A stretch of 45,809 bases of DNA from Coriobacteriia bacterium (GCA_014859305.1 JACUUM010000011.1:1-45809); one strand, 5' to 3'; numbered from the stretch's first letter, positions 33,181 through 44,071 are shown. Made by a program: numbers and translations. The notes: generated by a model not told the origin, from the sequence alone.

Positions 33181-34395
33181 TTGGAGCACCTCCTGACGCT
33201 CACGGTGGCCGGTCTGACCATCGGAATGATCTATGCGCTCATCGCACTGGGCTATACGATGGTCTACGGCGTACTGGAGTTCATCAACTTCGCCCACGGC
33301 GAGGTCTTCACCGTCGGCGGCTACATAGCCGCCACGTTCCTCATCTGGTCGGGGGTGGACGACGGCACGCCGCTCGCGGCGAAGATCCTGTACTTCGGAG
33401 CGGCGCTGGTCGTCTCCGTGGCGCTCACCGCCGCGCTCGGCTGGACCATCGAGCGCATCGCGTACCGCCCGCTCCGCGGGGCCTCGCGCATCATCCCGCT
33501 GCTCTCGGCGATCGGCGTCTCGATCATCCTGCAGAACCTCATCATCGTCGTCGTCGGACCCAACCCCGTCATCATGCCGTCCTCGGTGGTGCCCCAAGGC
33601 TTCATCACCGTCGCCGGCGTGCGCGTCAGGGTGCTCGCGCTCGTGATCATCGGCGTGTCGATGACCCTCATGGCCGGACTGACGTGGCTCATCAGGTCCA
33701 CGCGCATCGGCAAGGCCATGCGGGCGACCTCACAGGACATGGAGGCGGCCGAGATGATGGGCATCGACACCAACCGCACCATAGCGTTCACGTTCATCGT
33801 CGGCTCCGCGCTGGCGGCGGTCGGCGGGTTTCTCGTGGCGATGTTCTACGGCTCGCTGAAGTTCAACACCGGCTTCCTGTTCGGCCTCAAGGCGTTCACG
33901 GCCGCCGTGCTGGGCGGCATCGGCAACATCCCCGGCGCGGTGGTGGGCGCCCTCATCCTGGGGCTGGCCGAGAACTACGGAGTGGGGTTGAGGCTCGGCG
34001 GCCTCGCGTGGATCCTGCTGGCGGGCTTCGCGCTGGGCATGTACGTGCAGCTGTGGCGCGCCCCCCGCCGCCGGCTGGCCCACGTCGCGCAGGAGAAGCG
34101 CACGTCCGACTACGAGCGCGAGCTGCTGGGCGTGTATCGCCTCGCCCCCCTGACCGCCGTGCGGCGTGTGCTGGGGCCGCGCACCGACGCACTGCTCGAC
34201 GTCTCCGCCCGGCATGCCCTGAAGTTGACCGCCGGCAACGTGCTGCTGCTGGCCGCCGCGGTCGTCTTCCTGATCAACGGAGGCGTGCGCTTCTCCACCG
34301 AGTGGCAGCACGTCGTCTCGTTCACCACCCTGATCGTGGTGCTGATGTTCCGCCCGTCGGGCATCCTCGGCGAGAACATCCAGGAGAAGGTGTAG
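33181..34395 (+). CDS. livH: Branched-chain amino acid permease LivH, with C-terminal insertion
   Basis: A 404-aa inner-membrane permease. The LivH family signatures are GMIYALIALGYTMVYGVL, INFAHGEVFTVGGY and FTAAVLGGIGNIPGAVVGA. The end, FTTLIVVLMFRPSGILG, is also standard. Between GLAENYG (residue ~267) and that end lies an insertion of about 100 residues: a helix (272-291), an Arg-rich cytoplasmic loop (292-350) and another helix (351-367), making it about 100 aa longer than usual. The start is taken as TTG 33181, where similarity begins; a TTG at 33103 would add 26 unrelated residues. It is 2 nt before livM. Confidence 0.92.
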   Translation: MEHLLTLTVAGLTIGMIYALIALGYTMVYGVLEFINFAHGEVFTVGGYIAATFLIWSGVDDGTPLAAKILYFGAALVVSVALTAALGWTIERIAYRPLRGASRIIPLLSAIGVSIILQNLIIVVVGPNPVIMPSSVVPQGFITVAGVRVRVLALVIIGVSMTLMAGLTWLIRSTRIGKAMRATSQDMEAAEMMGIDTNRTIAFTFIVGSALAAVGGFLVAMFYGSLKFNTGFLFGLKAFTAAVLGGIGNIPGAVVGALILGLAENYGVGLRLGGLAWILLAGFALGMYVQLWRAPRRRLAHVAQEKRTSDYERELLGVYRLAPLTAVRRVLGPRTDALLDVSARHALKLTAGNVLLLAAAVVFLINGGVRFSTEWQHVVSFTTLIVVLMFRPSGILGENIQEKV

Positions 34396-34397
34396 CG

Positions 34398-35540
34398 GTG
34401 GCCGAGGACAGGAAGGGCGTTCGCGCCTTCTTCGCCTCCCTGCCGAGGAGCGTCTACATCGGAGGGGCGCTCGCCGCCGCCGCGGCGTTCCCTCTGCTCG
34501 AGCAGGCGGACCTCATGGACACCGTGTGGCTGCGCGTGGGCGTTAGAGCGCTCATCTACGTGCTGCTCGCGATAGGTCTGAACCTTGTGATGGGCGAGAC
34601 CGGCCTGCTCAACCTGGGCTACGTGGCCTTCTTCGCCGTAGGCGCGTACACCACCGCCATCCTGTCCTCGCCGCGGCTCGGCCATCACTTCCCGGTCTGG
34701 GCGCTGATCCCGCTCTCGATAGGGCTTGCGATGCTGCTCGGGCTGCTCGTCACGCTGCCGACCCTGAGACTGCGAGGCGACTACCTGGCGATCGTCACGC
34801 TGGCCTTCGGCGAGATAACGCGCATCACGTTCAACAACTGGGACTCGCTCACCAACGGGCCCGGCGGCATCCCGCGCATCTACCGCCCCGAGATCGGCCC
34901 CCTGCTCATCGACACGCCGGGCAAGTTCTACTACTTGATCCTGGCGTCCGTGGTCGTGGTGATCGTGCTGCTCACCAACTTGAAGAGCTCGCGCGTCGGG
35001 CGCGCGTGGAACGCCCTGCGCGAGGACGAGATCGCCGCGCACCATACCGGCATCCACCCGATGCGCATGAAGCTCCTGTCGGTCGTCATCTCCGCGGGCA
35101 TCGCCGGCCTCGGGGGCTCGCTCCTGGCCTACTACCAGAGCTTCATCAACCCGACGTACTTCGTCTTCCGCGAGAGCGTCTTCGTGGTCTGCATGGTCGT
35201 CCTCGGCGGGATGGGCTCGGTCCCGGGCGCGGTCCTGGGAGCCGTGGGCCTGAGTTCTCTGCCCGAGTTCGTCCGCGCCACGTTCAGCAAGTGGCTGCCG
35301 TCGCTGTTCCCGGGAATCTCGTCCTCGCCGGCGGTCTCCGGGTTCCTGCAGGGGTTCGACACGTACCGCATGCTCATCGTCGGCATCGTCATCGTGATCA
35401 TGGTGATCCTTCGCCCCGAGGGACTCCTGCCCGACAAGCTGTGGCGGCGGGAGGTCCATGAGGAGGACCCTCGCGAGCAGGAGAAGACCCGGCAAGCCCT
35501 CTTCGACATCGAAGAGGGCCGCGCGGATCTGGAGGCGTGA
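34398..35540 (+). CDS. livM: Branched-chain amino acid permease LivM
   Basis: A 380-aa inner-membrane permease. Family stretches are IGLNLVMGETGLLNLGYVAF, LRLRGDYLAIVTLAFGEI, GRAWNALREDEIAA and VVLGGMGSVPGAVLGA. The C-terminus has an acidic/basic tail of about 30 residues after ILRPEGLLP. GTG 34398 begins 2 nt after the livH stop; the frame is open much further upstream inside livH, which is a coding shadow. Confidence 0.95.
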   Translation: MAEDRKGVRAFFASLPRSVYIGGALAAAAAFPLLEQADLMDTVWLRVGVRALIYVLLAIGLNLVMGETGLLNLGYVAFFAVGAYTTAILSSPRLGHHFPVWALIPLSIGLAMLLGLLVTLPTLRLRGDYLAIVTLAFGEITRITFNNWDSLTNGPGGIPRIYRPEIGPLLIDTPGKFYYLILASVVVVIVLLTNLKSSRVGRAWNALREDEIAAHHTGIHPMRMKLLSVVISAGIAGLGGSLLAYYQSFINPTYFVFRESVFVVCMVVLGGMGSVPGAVLGAVGLSSLPEFVRATFSKWLPSLFPGISSSPAVSGFLQGFDTYRMLIVGIVIVIMVILRPEGLLPDKLWRREVHEEDPREQEKTRQALFDIEEGRADLEA

Positions 35541-35541
35541 G

Positions 35542-36330
35542 ATGGCGCCCATCCTCGAGGTCCAGGGCGTGACCAAGCGGTTCGGCGGCCTGAAGGCCGT
35601 CGACGGTCTGTCCTTCACGGCGAACGAGGGCGAGATCCTCTCGATCATCGGCCCGAACGGTTCGGGCAAGACCACGGCGTTCAACCTCATCTCCGGTCTC
35701 TACGAGCCCGACTCGGGCGACATCCTGCTCGCCGGCGAGTCGATCGCGGGTCTGCGCCCCGACCAGGTGCACGAGAGGGGCGTCGCACGCACCTTCCAGA
35801 TGCTGCGTCTGTTCGGCAACATGAGCGTCCTGGAGAACGTGCTCGTCGGCATGCACAGCCGCACGAGCGGCGGTCCGCTCGCGGCCATGCTGCGGCTGCC
35901 TTCGATGCGCCGCGAGGAGCAGCGGATGCGCGAGCGGGCGGAGGAGATCCTCTCCTTCTTCCCCGGTCGCTTCTCGGGCCCCCGGCAGAGCCACCCCGCC
36001 TATTCGCTCTCCTACGCGAACCGCCGCCGCCTCGAGATCGCGCGAGCGCTCGCGTCCGACCCCAAGCTGCTCCTGCTGGACGAGCCGGTCGCAGGCATGA
36101 ACCCCATGGAGAGCAACGAGGTCATGAACCAGATCAAGGACCTGAGGGAGCGCGGCTACACGATCCTGATGATCGAGCACGACATGAAGGTGATCATGGG
36201 GGCCTCGGACCGGGTGATAGCGATGGACCACGGCGTGAAGATCGCCGAGGGTCTGCCCGAGGACGTGGCGAACGACGCGATGGTGGTGGAGGCGTACCTT
36301 GGCAAGCGTGGCGCTCAAGAGTCGGCCTGA
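35542..36330 (+). CDS. livG: Branched-chain amino acid ABC transporter ATPase LivG
   Basis: A 262-aa ATP-binding subunit. Walker A is GPNGSGKTT and Walker B LLLLDEPVAGM with a following H-loop in IEHDMKVI. The signature motif is altered: LSYANRRRLEIARAL where LivG proteins usually have LSYGQQRRLEIA, so the Gly and one Gln of the C-loop are replaced by Ala and Asn. This may lower ATPase activity or be tolerated because LivF carries a canonical signature. ATG 35542 has GGAGGCG upstream and starts 1 nt after livM. Confidence 0.94.
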   Translation: MAPILEVQGVTKRFGGLKAVDGLSFTANEGEILSIIGPNGSGKTTAFNLISGLYEPDSGDILLAGESIAGLRPDQVHERGVARTFQMLRLFGNMSVLENVLVGMHSRTSGGPLAAMLRLPSMRREEQRMRERAEEILSFFPGRFSGPRQSHPAYSLSYANRRRLEIARALASDPKLLLLDEPVAGMNPMESNEVMNQIKDLRERGYTILMIEHDMKVIMGASDRVIAMDHGVKIAEGLPEDVANDAMVVEAYLGKRGAQESA

Positions 36331-37072
36331 GGCGGCGGGCGGCGACGGCGGGCGGCCCACGCTGCTCGAGTTCCGCGACGTCCGCACCCATTACGGCCGC
36401 ATCCCGATCCTCAAGAACGTGGACTACCGCATCGGCGAGGGCGAGATCGTCTGCCTGCTCGGCGGTAACGCGTCGGGCAAGTCCACCACGATGAAGACGA
36501 TCCTCGGCATCGTACGCCCGACGTCGGGAGACGTCGTGTACCGGGGCGAGGTCATCAACAACCTGCGGACGGCGGAGCGCATCAAGCGGGGCATCGCGAC
36601 CGTCCCGGAGAACCGGCGGCTGTTCCCGCACCTCACCGTGCTGGAGAACCTCGAGATGGGCGCATACACGCGAAGCGACGCCAAGGGGGTCCGGGAGGAC
36701 CTGGAGACGGTGTACTCGCTCTTCCCGCGCGTGTACGAGCGCCGCACGCAGCGCGCGGGCTCCATGTCCGGGGGCGAGCAGCAGATGGTCGCGATGGGCC
36801 GCGCCCTGATGTCGCGGCCGCGGCTGGTCATCATGGACGAGCCGTCCATGGGCCTGGCCCCGGCGCTCGTGGACAACAACTTCGACATCATCAAGCGCAT
36901 CAACGCCGAGCAGGGCGTGGCGATCTTCGTGGTCGAGCAGAACGCGACGGCCGCGCTCTCGATCGCGGACCGCGGCTACGTGCTCCAGGCCGGCCAGGTC
37001 GTGATGTCCGGCGGGGCGTCCGAGCTGCTGGCCAACGAGGAGCTGCGCCGGGCGTACCTCGGCGAGACGTAG
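36299..37072 (+). CDS. livF: Branched-chain amino acid ABC transporter ATPase LivF
   Basis: A 257-aa ATP-binding subunit. Walker A is GGNASGKST, the signature MSGGEQQMVAMGRAL is canonical, and Walker B is VIMDEPSMGLAP. TTG 36299 has GGAGG 7 nt upstream and overlaps livG by 32 nt. The N-terminus has a Gly/Ala/Arg extension of about 20 residues before the ABC domain (LLEFRDVRTHYG). It ends the livHMGF genes. Confidence 0.95.
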   Translation: MASVALKSRPEAAGGDGGRPTLLEFRDVRTHYGRIPILKNVDYRIGEGEIVCLLGGNASGKSTTMKTILGIVRPTSGDVVYRGEVINNLRTAERIKRGIATVPENRRLFPHLTVLENLEMGAYTRSDAKGVREDLETVYSLFPRVYERRTQRAGSMSGGEQQMVAMGRALMSRPRLVIMDEPSMGLAPALVDNNFDIIKRINAEQGVAIFVVEQNATAALSIADRGYVLQAGQVVMSGGASELLANEELRRAYLGET

Positions 37073-37081
37073 CATGCGGCC

Positions 37082-37777
37082 ATGCCGCGACTCCGCGAGG
37101 ACCTGACGCACCCCTGGCGGGTGACCCCCGAGGAGGCCGAGGAGACCCAGCGCCGCCTGGCGCCGCTGGTGCGCCTCGCGCCGCTTGCCGCTTCGGGACC
37201 GGGCGCGCCGGTCCTGGCCGCGGGCGCGGACGTGGCGTACTCGAGGGACGGCACCCGGGCGTGGGCCGCCGCGGTCGTGATGGACGCCTGGATGCGAGTC
37301 GTCGACGCCGCGGTGGTCGCCGGCGAGCCCGACGCGCCGTACCGCCCCGGCCTGCTCGCCTTCCGCGAGGGACGGTTGACGGTCGAGGCGCTGCTGGCCC
37401 TGACCTCCGAGCCGGGCGTGCTGTTCCTCGACGGCCACGGCGTGGTGCACGAGCGGGGCTGCGGGCTGGCCTCGCACGTCGGGCTGCTGTTCGGCCTGCC
37501 GTCGGTCGGCGTGCCGAAGACCCCGTTCCATGCGATCGAGGCGAGCCCGCCCCCGGGCCGCGGGTCGCGCATCGTGCTGACCAAGGAGTGGGGCGCCGAG
37601 GGGGCGGCGCTGCGCCTCAAGCACAGCAGCAGACCGGTGTACGTCTCGCCGGGTAACCTCGTCGACCTTGAGAGCGCGGTCGCGCTGTGCCTGGCGTGGT
37701 CGAGCGGGCGTCATCGGGTCCCCGACCCGCTGTCGGCGGCGCACACCCTCTCGGTCGTCTCGCGCTCGGCCGGCTGA
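37082..37777 (+). CDS. nfi: Endonuclease V (deoxyinosine endonuclease)
   Basis: A 231-aa DNA repair nuclease that cuts near deoxyinosine. Conserved elements are AGADVAYS (catalytic Asp50), YRPGLLAFREG, VLFLDGHGVVHERGCGLASHVGL and the lysine in VGVPKTPFHA (usually VGVAKS). Its start is 9 nt after livF, so it may be read through from the liv operon although functionally unrelated. It converges with the GH13 gene, whose end is 21 nt away. Confidence 0.92.
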   Translation: MPRLREDLTHPWRVTPEEAEETQRRLAPLVRLAPLAASGPGAPVLAAGADVAYSRDGTRAWAAAVVMDAWMRVVDAAVVAGEPDAPYRPGLLAFREGRLTVEALLALTSEPGVLFLDGHGVVHERGCGLASHVGLLFGLPSVGVPKTPFHAIEASPPPGRGSRIVLTKEWGAEGAALRLKHSSRPVYVSPGNLVDLESAVALCLAWSSGRHRVPDPLSAAHTLSVVSRSAG

Positions 37778-37798
37778 CCGGACCGAGGGACCAGGCCG

Positions 37799-39384
<1,586 letters not shown>

Positions 39385-39391
<7 letters not shown>

Positions 39392-41040
39392 GAGTCGGGC
39401 ACCTCCCCTGTCGCCGCGTACGTCACCCGGTACCACCTGTACCCGTACGGACCCAGCGCCACGTCCCACACCCCCTCGGAGACCTCCCTCTCCTCCGCCT
39501 CTCCGAAGACGGGCTGGAGCAGCCGGCTCCGGTGGTCGCGGACATCGAAGCGGATCCCGCTCGGCCTGTGGGAGAGGTTGTGGACGGCCACCACGTGCCC
39601 GTCCTTCCACACGCAGTGGTGCGCCATCACCTCGCGCGCCCCCGTGTCGAACGGGTGCCACCGGCCGAGGGCGAACTCCGGGCACGCCCTCCATGCGGCG
39701 ATCAACCGGCGCATGAAGGACAGCCGGGAGGAGGGATCGCCCGACTGCCTCTCGACGTTCACGCGGCGGTACGAGAACGCGCCCTTGGAGACCACGGGCC
39801 GGACGAGGTGCCCCGGGCGCGCTGTGGAGAAGCCGCCGTTGCGGGCCGAGCTCCACTGCATGGGGACGCGCACCGCGGCGCGACCGTCCGCGCCGAGGTC
39901 GTCGCCGAGACCGATCTCGTCCCCGTAGACGATCAGCGGCGCTCCCGGCAGCGAGAACGTGAGCGCCCAGGCGAGCTCGACCAGGCGGGGGTCGCCGAGC
40001 ATCGGGGAGAGCCGTCGGCGGATACCGCGGCCGTAGGCGCGCATGCCCTCGTCCGGCGCGAACCGTCCGTACACCAGCGCCCTGTCGTCGGGAGAGAGCC
40101 AGCTGAGGTTGAGCTCGTCGAGGTTGCGCAGGAAGTTGACCCATTGGCAGCCGGGCGGCCCGGCGGGAAGCTGCCCCAAGGCCTTGAGCAGCGGCTCCTT
40201 GTCCTCGCCAGCCACGGCGAGCCAGATGTGGCCGTTCAGGAAGAAGCCGAAGAGCATGTTCATCTCGTCGCCGTCCCCGAAGTACTCCACCAGCTGCTCC
40301 GTGTCCAGGTCGACCTCGCCCAGCAGCGCGGTGTCCGGGCGCTGCTGGGACACCCGCTCGCGGATGCGCCGCAGCCACCCGTGGGTGTCGCGATGGCCCG
40401 GCAGCGCGGGGTCCGGGCCGACCAGGACGGGCAGCGCGTCCATGCGGAAGCCGGAGACGCCCATCGCCAGCCAGAAGTCCATCACCGCCTCCGCCTCGCG
40501 ACGGACCTCCGGGTTGCGGAAGTCGAGCTGCGGCTGGAAGCGGTAGAAGCGATGGTAATAGTAGGCGCCGGCGACCTCGTCATAGGTCCAGAGGCGGTCG
40601 TCCTCGCCCGGGAACGCCGTCGTGGCGCCGAGGGGGACGGCAGGCGGGCTGTCCGCCCAGAGGTAGTAGCCGCGGTAGCGGGACCGGCGGTCCCGGCGCG
40701 CGGCGAGGAACCAGGGGTGCTCGTCGGAGGTGTGCGCCATCACGAGGTCGATCATGACGCGCATCCCGCGCTCCCCGGCCTCCTTCACGAGCACGGAGAA
40801 GTCCCGCAGCGTCCCGAGGCGCGGGTCGACGCAGTAGTAGTCGACCACGTCGTAGCCGTTGTCCTTCCTCGGGGAGACGAAGAACGGCAGCAGCCAGAGG
40901 CACGTCGCCCCGAGCCCGGCGATGTGGTCGAGCTTCTCCGTCAGCCCGCGCAGGTCGCCGACCCCGTCGCCGTCGGAGTCGGCGTACTTCTCCACGTCCA
41001 CGCAGTAGATGACCGCGGTCTTGTACCAGAGGTCCTGCAA
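39385..41040 (-). CDS. GH13 trehalose synthase-like protein
   Basis: A 551-aa cytoplasmic GH13 protein similar to trehalose synthase (maltose alpha-D-glucosyltransferase). It has the N-terminal WYKTAVIYCVDVEKYADSDG, nucleophile Asp in GVSGFRMDALPV and Glu in ALLGEVDLD. The third conserved motif is FLRNLDELNL: the catalytic Asp is kept, but the His of the usual NHD is Leu. Activity may thus differ from TreS. The start is uncertain: TTG 41040 follows a G-rich tract with no clean ribosome binding site. It is overlapped by the alpha-glucosidase gene, so the pair likely acts together on maltose/trehalose. Confidence 0.85.
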
Positions 41041-41151
41041 GCCGCCCCCCCGCCCCGCGAACCTCGCGTCCGCCCGGAAGCTCTGTACCCGGAAAGCGGG
41101 GACGTCCGCGCGGAGAAGCGGGGTGGCGGCCGTGGAGGGAGTGCGGGGGAG

Positions 41152-42424
41152 CTACGGCAGACGGGCCGCCGGATGGCAGTTCGTGCAGAGGTCGTCGGCC
41201 GTCTCGACCGTCATCCGGGCGTTCTCCGTCTCGTGCGGGAAGTTCTGGAAGCGGGGGTTGTCGGAGCTGGGCACCCAGGAGCCGCTGCCGCCGTCCCAGA
41301 CGACCCCCGTCCGCGGCCGCGATGGACGCGCCCGCCGCCTCCGCCGTCGAGCCGTCCGCGGACAGCGTCCCGACTTGGCGCGAGTCCTCGTGGCACTGCT
41401 GGCAGATCGGGTAGTGGTCCGCCTGTTCGGGTGAGCGCGGGTACGGCATCAGGTACCCGCGGTTACCGGAGTTCGCCGCCTCGGGAAGCCGATGGCCCGA
41501 GCCGGGGAAGGGGACTCCGCCCAGCGGGCCCAGGACCGTGCCGCCGGTGAGGCCTTCCGAGTCGAGTATCGCCACGTTGGAGTAGTCGAACGGGTCCACG
41601 CGCGACGCGAGGCTGTCGACGGGGTGGTTGTGCACGGCTCCTCCCGACGAGCGCCCCGCGTGACAGACGAGGCACCAGTCCGAACCGTACTGCGGCACGG
41701 GTGAGGCGGCCCCGGTAGGGCTCTTCTTGAGGAGGCGCGAGGTGACGGGCGCCGGGTTGTCTCCTCGAACGCGCCTGCGGTCGCCCTTGAACGGCGCGAC
41801 GAGGTCGGTGCCGTGGGGGCTGTGGCAATCCGTGCACGTCAGGTTGCCGTCTCCTCGGAACATCCGGACGGCCGAGCCGCCGCCTGAGGCATCCCCGCCG
41901 GGGACGACGTCGGTCACCTCGCAACGGTGCCGGGCTCCGGGAGCACCCCCGCGAGCCTCGATCGTACCGTAGACGCCGTTGCCCGCCGTGCCGTCGTGGC
42001 AGGAGAGACAGCTCGCCTGTATCGTCGCTCCGGGCAACAGCTTGATGCCGTCCTCCTCCGCCGCGTGCACCGAATGGCATGCGGCACACTTCCTCGACGT
42101 GGTCGTGTACGCGCCGTGCGGGCCGGTCCACACGTCGCGCGCGTACGGCACATGGCATGCGTCGCAGTCGCCGCCGGCGACCGGTCGGCGCTCGACCTCG
42201 AAGTAGCCGGGCGGGTCGACCCACCGAGTGGGATGGCAGTAGCTGCAGCCGGTACCCGACAGGGTGTTCGGCTCCTGGTAGGCGGAGACGGAAGCGGGCA
42301 GCACGAAGCAAGCCGCGAGGAGCACCGCGACGCAGGCGACGGAGCGGATGTGGACGAGGCGGAGCAGGTGCTGCCTTCCCCCCACGATGCTTGTCATCGC
42401 ACGACGACCGGCACCGACACACAT
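41152..42424 (-). CDS. Octahaem c-type cytochrome, interrupted by a one-base frameshift
   Basis: A predicted exported multihaem cytochrome, about 423 aa if the frame is corrected. An N-terminal signal sequence (core VACVAVLLAACFVLPA, cleavage near VSA/YQ) is followed by eight CxxCH haem sites at about 60, 87, 113, 139, 197, 251, 341 and 413. Seven are in one frame; the eighth (CTNCH) and a proper end (ARLP, stop 41152-41154) are in the next. The switch occurs near a run of five G (41304-41308); removing one base joins DG to VVWDGGSG. ATG 42424 has GAGGAG 7 nt upstream. It could be a true pseudogene or a sequencing error. A role in extracytoplasmic electron transfer is inferred. Confidence 0.82.
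41304..41308 (-). other. Probable frameshift site in the cytochrome gene
   Basis: A homopolymer of five C on the plus strand (five G in the gene) is the simplest place for a one-base insertion. Downstream coding in the shifted frame gives an in-frame haem motif and stop, while the unshifted frame becomes Arg/Pro/Gly-rich and runs antisensibly through the GH13 gene. Confidence 0.6.
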
Positions 42425-42582
42425 GAAACCGCTCCTCGAGGGGGGGGCGTCAAGCGCCCGTGCCGCAGCACCCCCGGTGCGGCCCAGGCCCGAGCCCCCG
42501 CGCATCCCTGTCTCCGTCGGCGACGGCCCCCGATGTCAGAGCGGCCCGTCAAGATGGCACCCGACGGACGTGAGGAGGAGCG

Positions 42583-42957
42583 ATGGAAGCACTCAGAACC
42601 CTGGCCGACCCCTTCGCCGAGGCCGCGGAGGCCGCCGCTCGCGAGATAGCCGGACGCGAGCACTTCCGCGAACACCACCGGCGGCTCGCCGGTCTCGTCA
42701 GGTACCTGACGCGCTGCGGCGACGTGCTCGCGGGGACGCTCGAGGAGCTCGTCCTGAGGCTCGCCCCCGAGGACGCGCCGGGCGCGGCGCGGTTGAGCGC
42801 CTTGCTGGTGGATGTCCTGCTCGCCGAGGAGGGGTTCTCGCGGGCGTACTGGCGCGCCTTCGGCAGACACCTTCGGCTGCTCCGCGACGCGGGGCGCGCG
42901 GGGGAGTGCGAAGGATGTCTTCGCCAGACGCTCGAGTTGGCCTCGGCCCTGGGCTGA
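42583..42957 (+). CDS. Small helical protein of unknown function
   Basis: A 124-aa soluble protein, rich in Ala, Arg, Glu and Leu, predicted to be mostly alpha-helical. It carries two cysteines as CEGC near the C-terminus (about 108-111). ATG 42583 follows GAGGAGCG directly, a good ribosome binding site. It is divergent from the cytochrome gene with a 158-nt shared upstream region. I do not recognise a family; the CxxC could bind a metal. The clean ribosome binding site and codon use support a real gene. Confidence 0.6.
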   Translation: MEALRTLADPFAEAAEAAAREIAGREHFREHHRRLAGLVRYLTRCGDVLAGTLEELVLRLAPEDAPGAARLSALLVDVLLAEEGFSRAYWRAFGRHLRLLRDAGRAGECEGCLRQTLELASALG

Positions 42958-43062
42958 ACCCGAGCTCCTCCGGCCGGCGCCCTCCCGCGTCCCGCGGCAC
43001 GAGGAATCGGGGATAAGCCACGGCGTCGGTGTGCCTGACAGGCGTTGGAGGAGGGGGCGGAC

Positions 43063-43350
43063 ATGTGCGGTTGCATCCTTGCGTTGCTCGCGCTCGTCAC
43101 ACCGCGGCTCGTGCTCGTGATCCTGTGGCTGGCCACGGACTACCTCTCGAGAGCGTTCGACACCTGGGTGTGGCCGCTGCTCGGGTTCTTCTTCCTGCCG
43201 CTCACCACGCTGGCGGCGGCATGGTCGATCAACACGTACGGCGGGGTCCGCGGTCTGGGTCTGGTCGCCGTCGTCCTCGGCGTGCTGGTCGATCTGGGGA
43301 TCCTCGGTGGGAGCGAGGGCTCGCGCAGGCGGCGTCGCAGTCTCGCCTAG
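43063..43350 (+). CDS. Small membrane protein, three helices
   Basis: A 95-aa protein with three hydrophobic helices: about 3-24, 36-58 and 66-84. The middle one follows TDYLSRAFDTWVWPLLGFFFLP. The N-terminus MCGCILALLALVTPR and the short basic tail are typical of an uncharacterised family of small membrane proteins seen in Actinobacteria. ATG 43063 has GGAGGAGGGGG upstream. Function is unknown. Confidence 0.75.
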   Translation: MCGCILALLALVTPRLVLVILWLATDYLSRAFDTWVWPLLGFFFLPLTTLAAAWSINTYGGVRGLGLVAVVLGVLVDLGILGGSEGSRRRRRSLA

Positions 43351-43490
43351 ATCCCGGACGATTCGGCCGCGGACCCGTCACGGCCATCGTCGCCGGCGCC
43401 GTCGGAGGCCGGGCGCCCGGGTCGTATCGATCCAAGGCGGCGACCGGGTCACGGGAGTCAGCGTGCGCGGCACGGCCTCCGCCGGCGGTG

Positions 43491-43751
43491 CTACAGAGGC
43501 CTGCGGTGCGAGAGCGCCATCCGGTACGCCTCGTCGGGGTCGCCGGTGAAGGGCACCCGGTCCTTCTCGAGCTGCTGCAGGTCCGCGACGATGTGCGTGA
43601 CCTTCCCGGGCCCGAAGCGCGGGTCGGACTCCCCCTCGGCCAGAAGCCACCCGATCATCTCGCTCCAATCGCTCCAGGGCCCGTACTCGTAGACCACCGA
43701 CATGTCCGTCTCGTTGTACCGGGTGTCGAAACCCTGCGACTCCCGGGTCAT
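43491..43751 (-). CDS. Hypothetical protein (86 aa)
   Basis: A short soluble acidic protein with several aromatic residues (YEYGPWSDWSEMIGWL) and no recognised domain. ATG 43751 is preferred because the sequence after it has protein-like composition, while the longer upstream frame is Arg/Gly-rich. The ribosome binding site is weak (GGGGGTGGG). It could form a small unit with the Cys-containing gene upstream. Confidence 0.5.
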   Translation of the reverse strand: MTRESQGFDTRYNETDMSVVYEYGPWSDWSEMIGWLLAEGESDPRFGPGKVTHIVADLQQLEKDRVPFTGDPDEAYRMALSHRRPL

Positions 43752-43849
43752 CGGTCCCACCCCCGTCCATCCGGCTCGCTCACGGGGGTACGTACCCGCC
43801 CTCGACGCCGGCCTGCCGCGGTCTCGTCCGCAGGCGTCGGGCGGGGCAC

Positions 43850-44071
43850 CTAGTCGCGCGGCTCCGCTCCGCCCGTCTCGCCGGTCTGCCGCCGCATCAG
43901 GGCGATGAGGCGCTCCGCGAACCGGCAGCGATCGTCGAACCAGGGGCACCGAAGGCCTTCGCAGGACGTGGCGCGGCTAAATCCTTCGAGCGCTTCCAGT
44001 TGCGGTTGCAGGAACGGGCATGCAGCAGGGAACACCGGCGTCGCACGCACCCTTCCGTCGGAAGCCGTCAC
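43850..44071 (-). CDS. Hypothetical Cys-containing small protein (73 aa)
   Basis: A 73-aa frame with four cysteines (ACPFLQP, SCEGLRCPWFDDRC), a pattern compatible with a zinc or iron-sulfur site. The GTG start at 44071 has no strong Shine-Dalgarno. It lies 98 nt upstream of the 86-aa gene on the same strand. No family is recognised; coding status is uncertain but the cysteine spacing argues against a chance frame. Confidence 0.45.
   Translation of the reverse strand: MTASDGRVRATPVFPAACPFLQPQLEALEGFSRATSCEGLRCPWFDDRCRFAERLIALMRRQTGETGGAEPRD

Noticed and set aside
40580-42505. Reading the cytochrome as one 641-aa protein that continues into the GH13 gene
   Set aside because: After about residue 373 the sequence becomes Arg/Pro/Gly-rich, while the neighbouring frame has a proper haem motif and stop. 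A frameshift explains this better.
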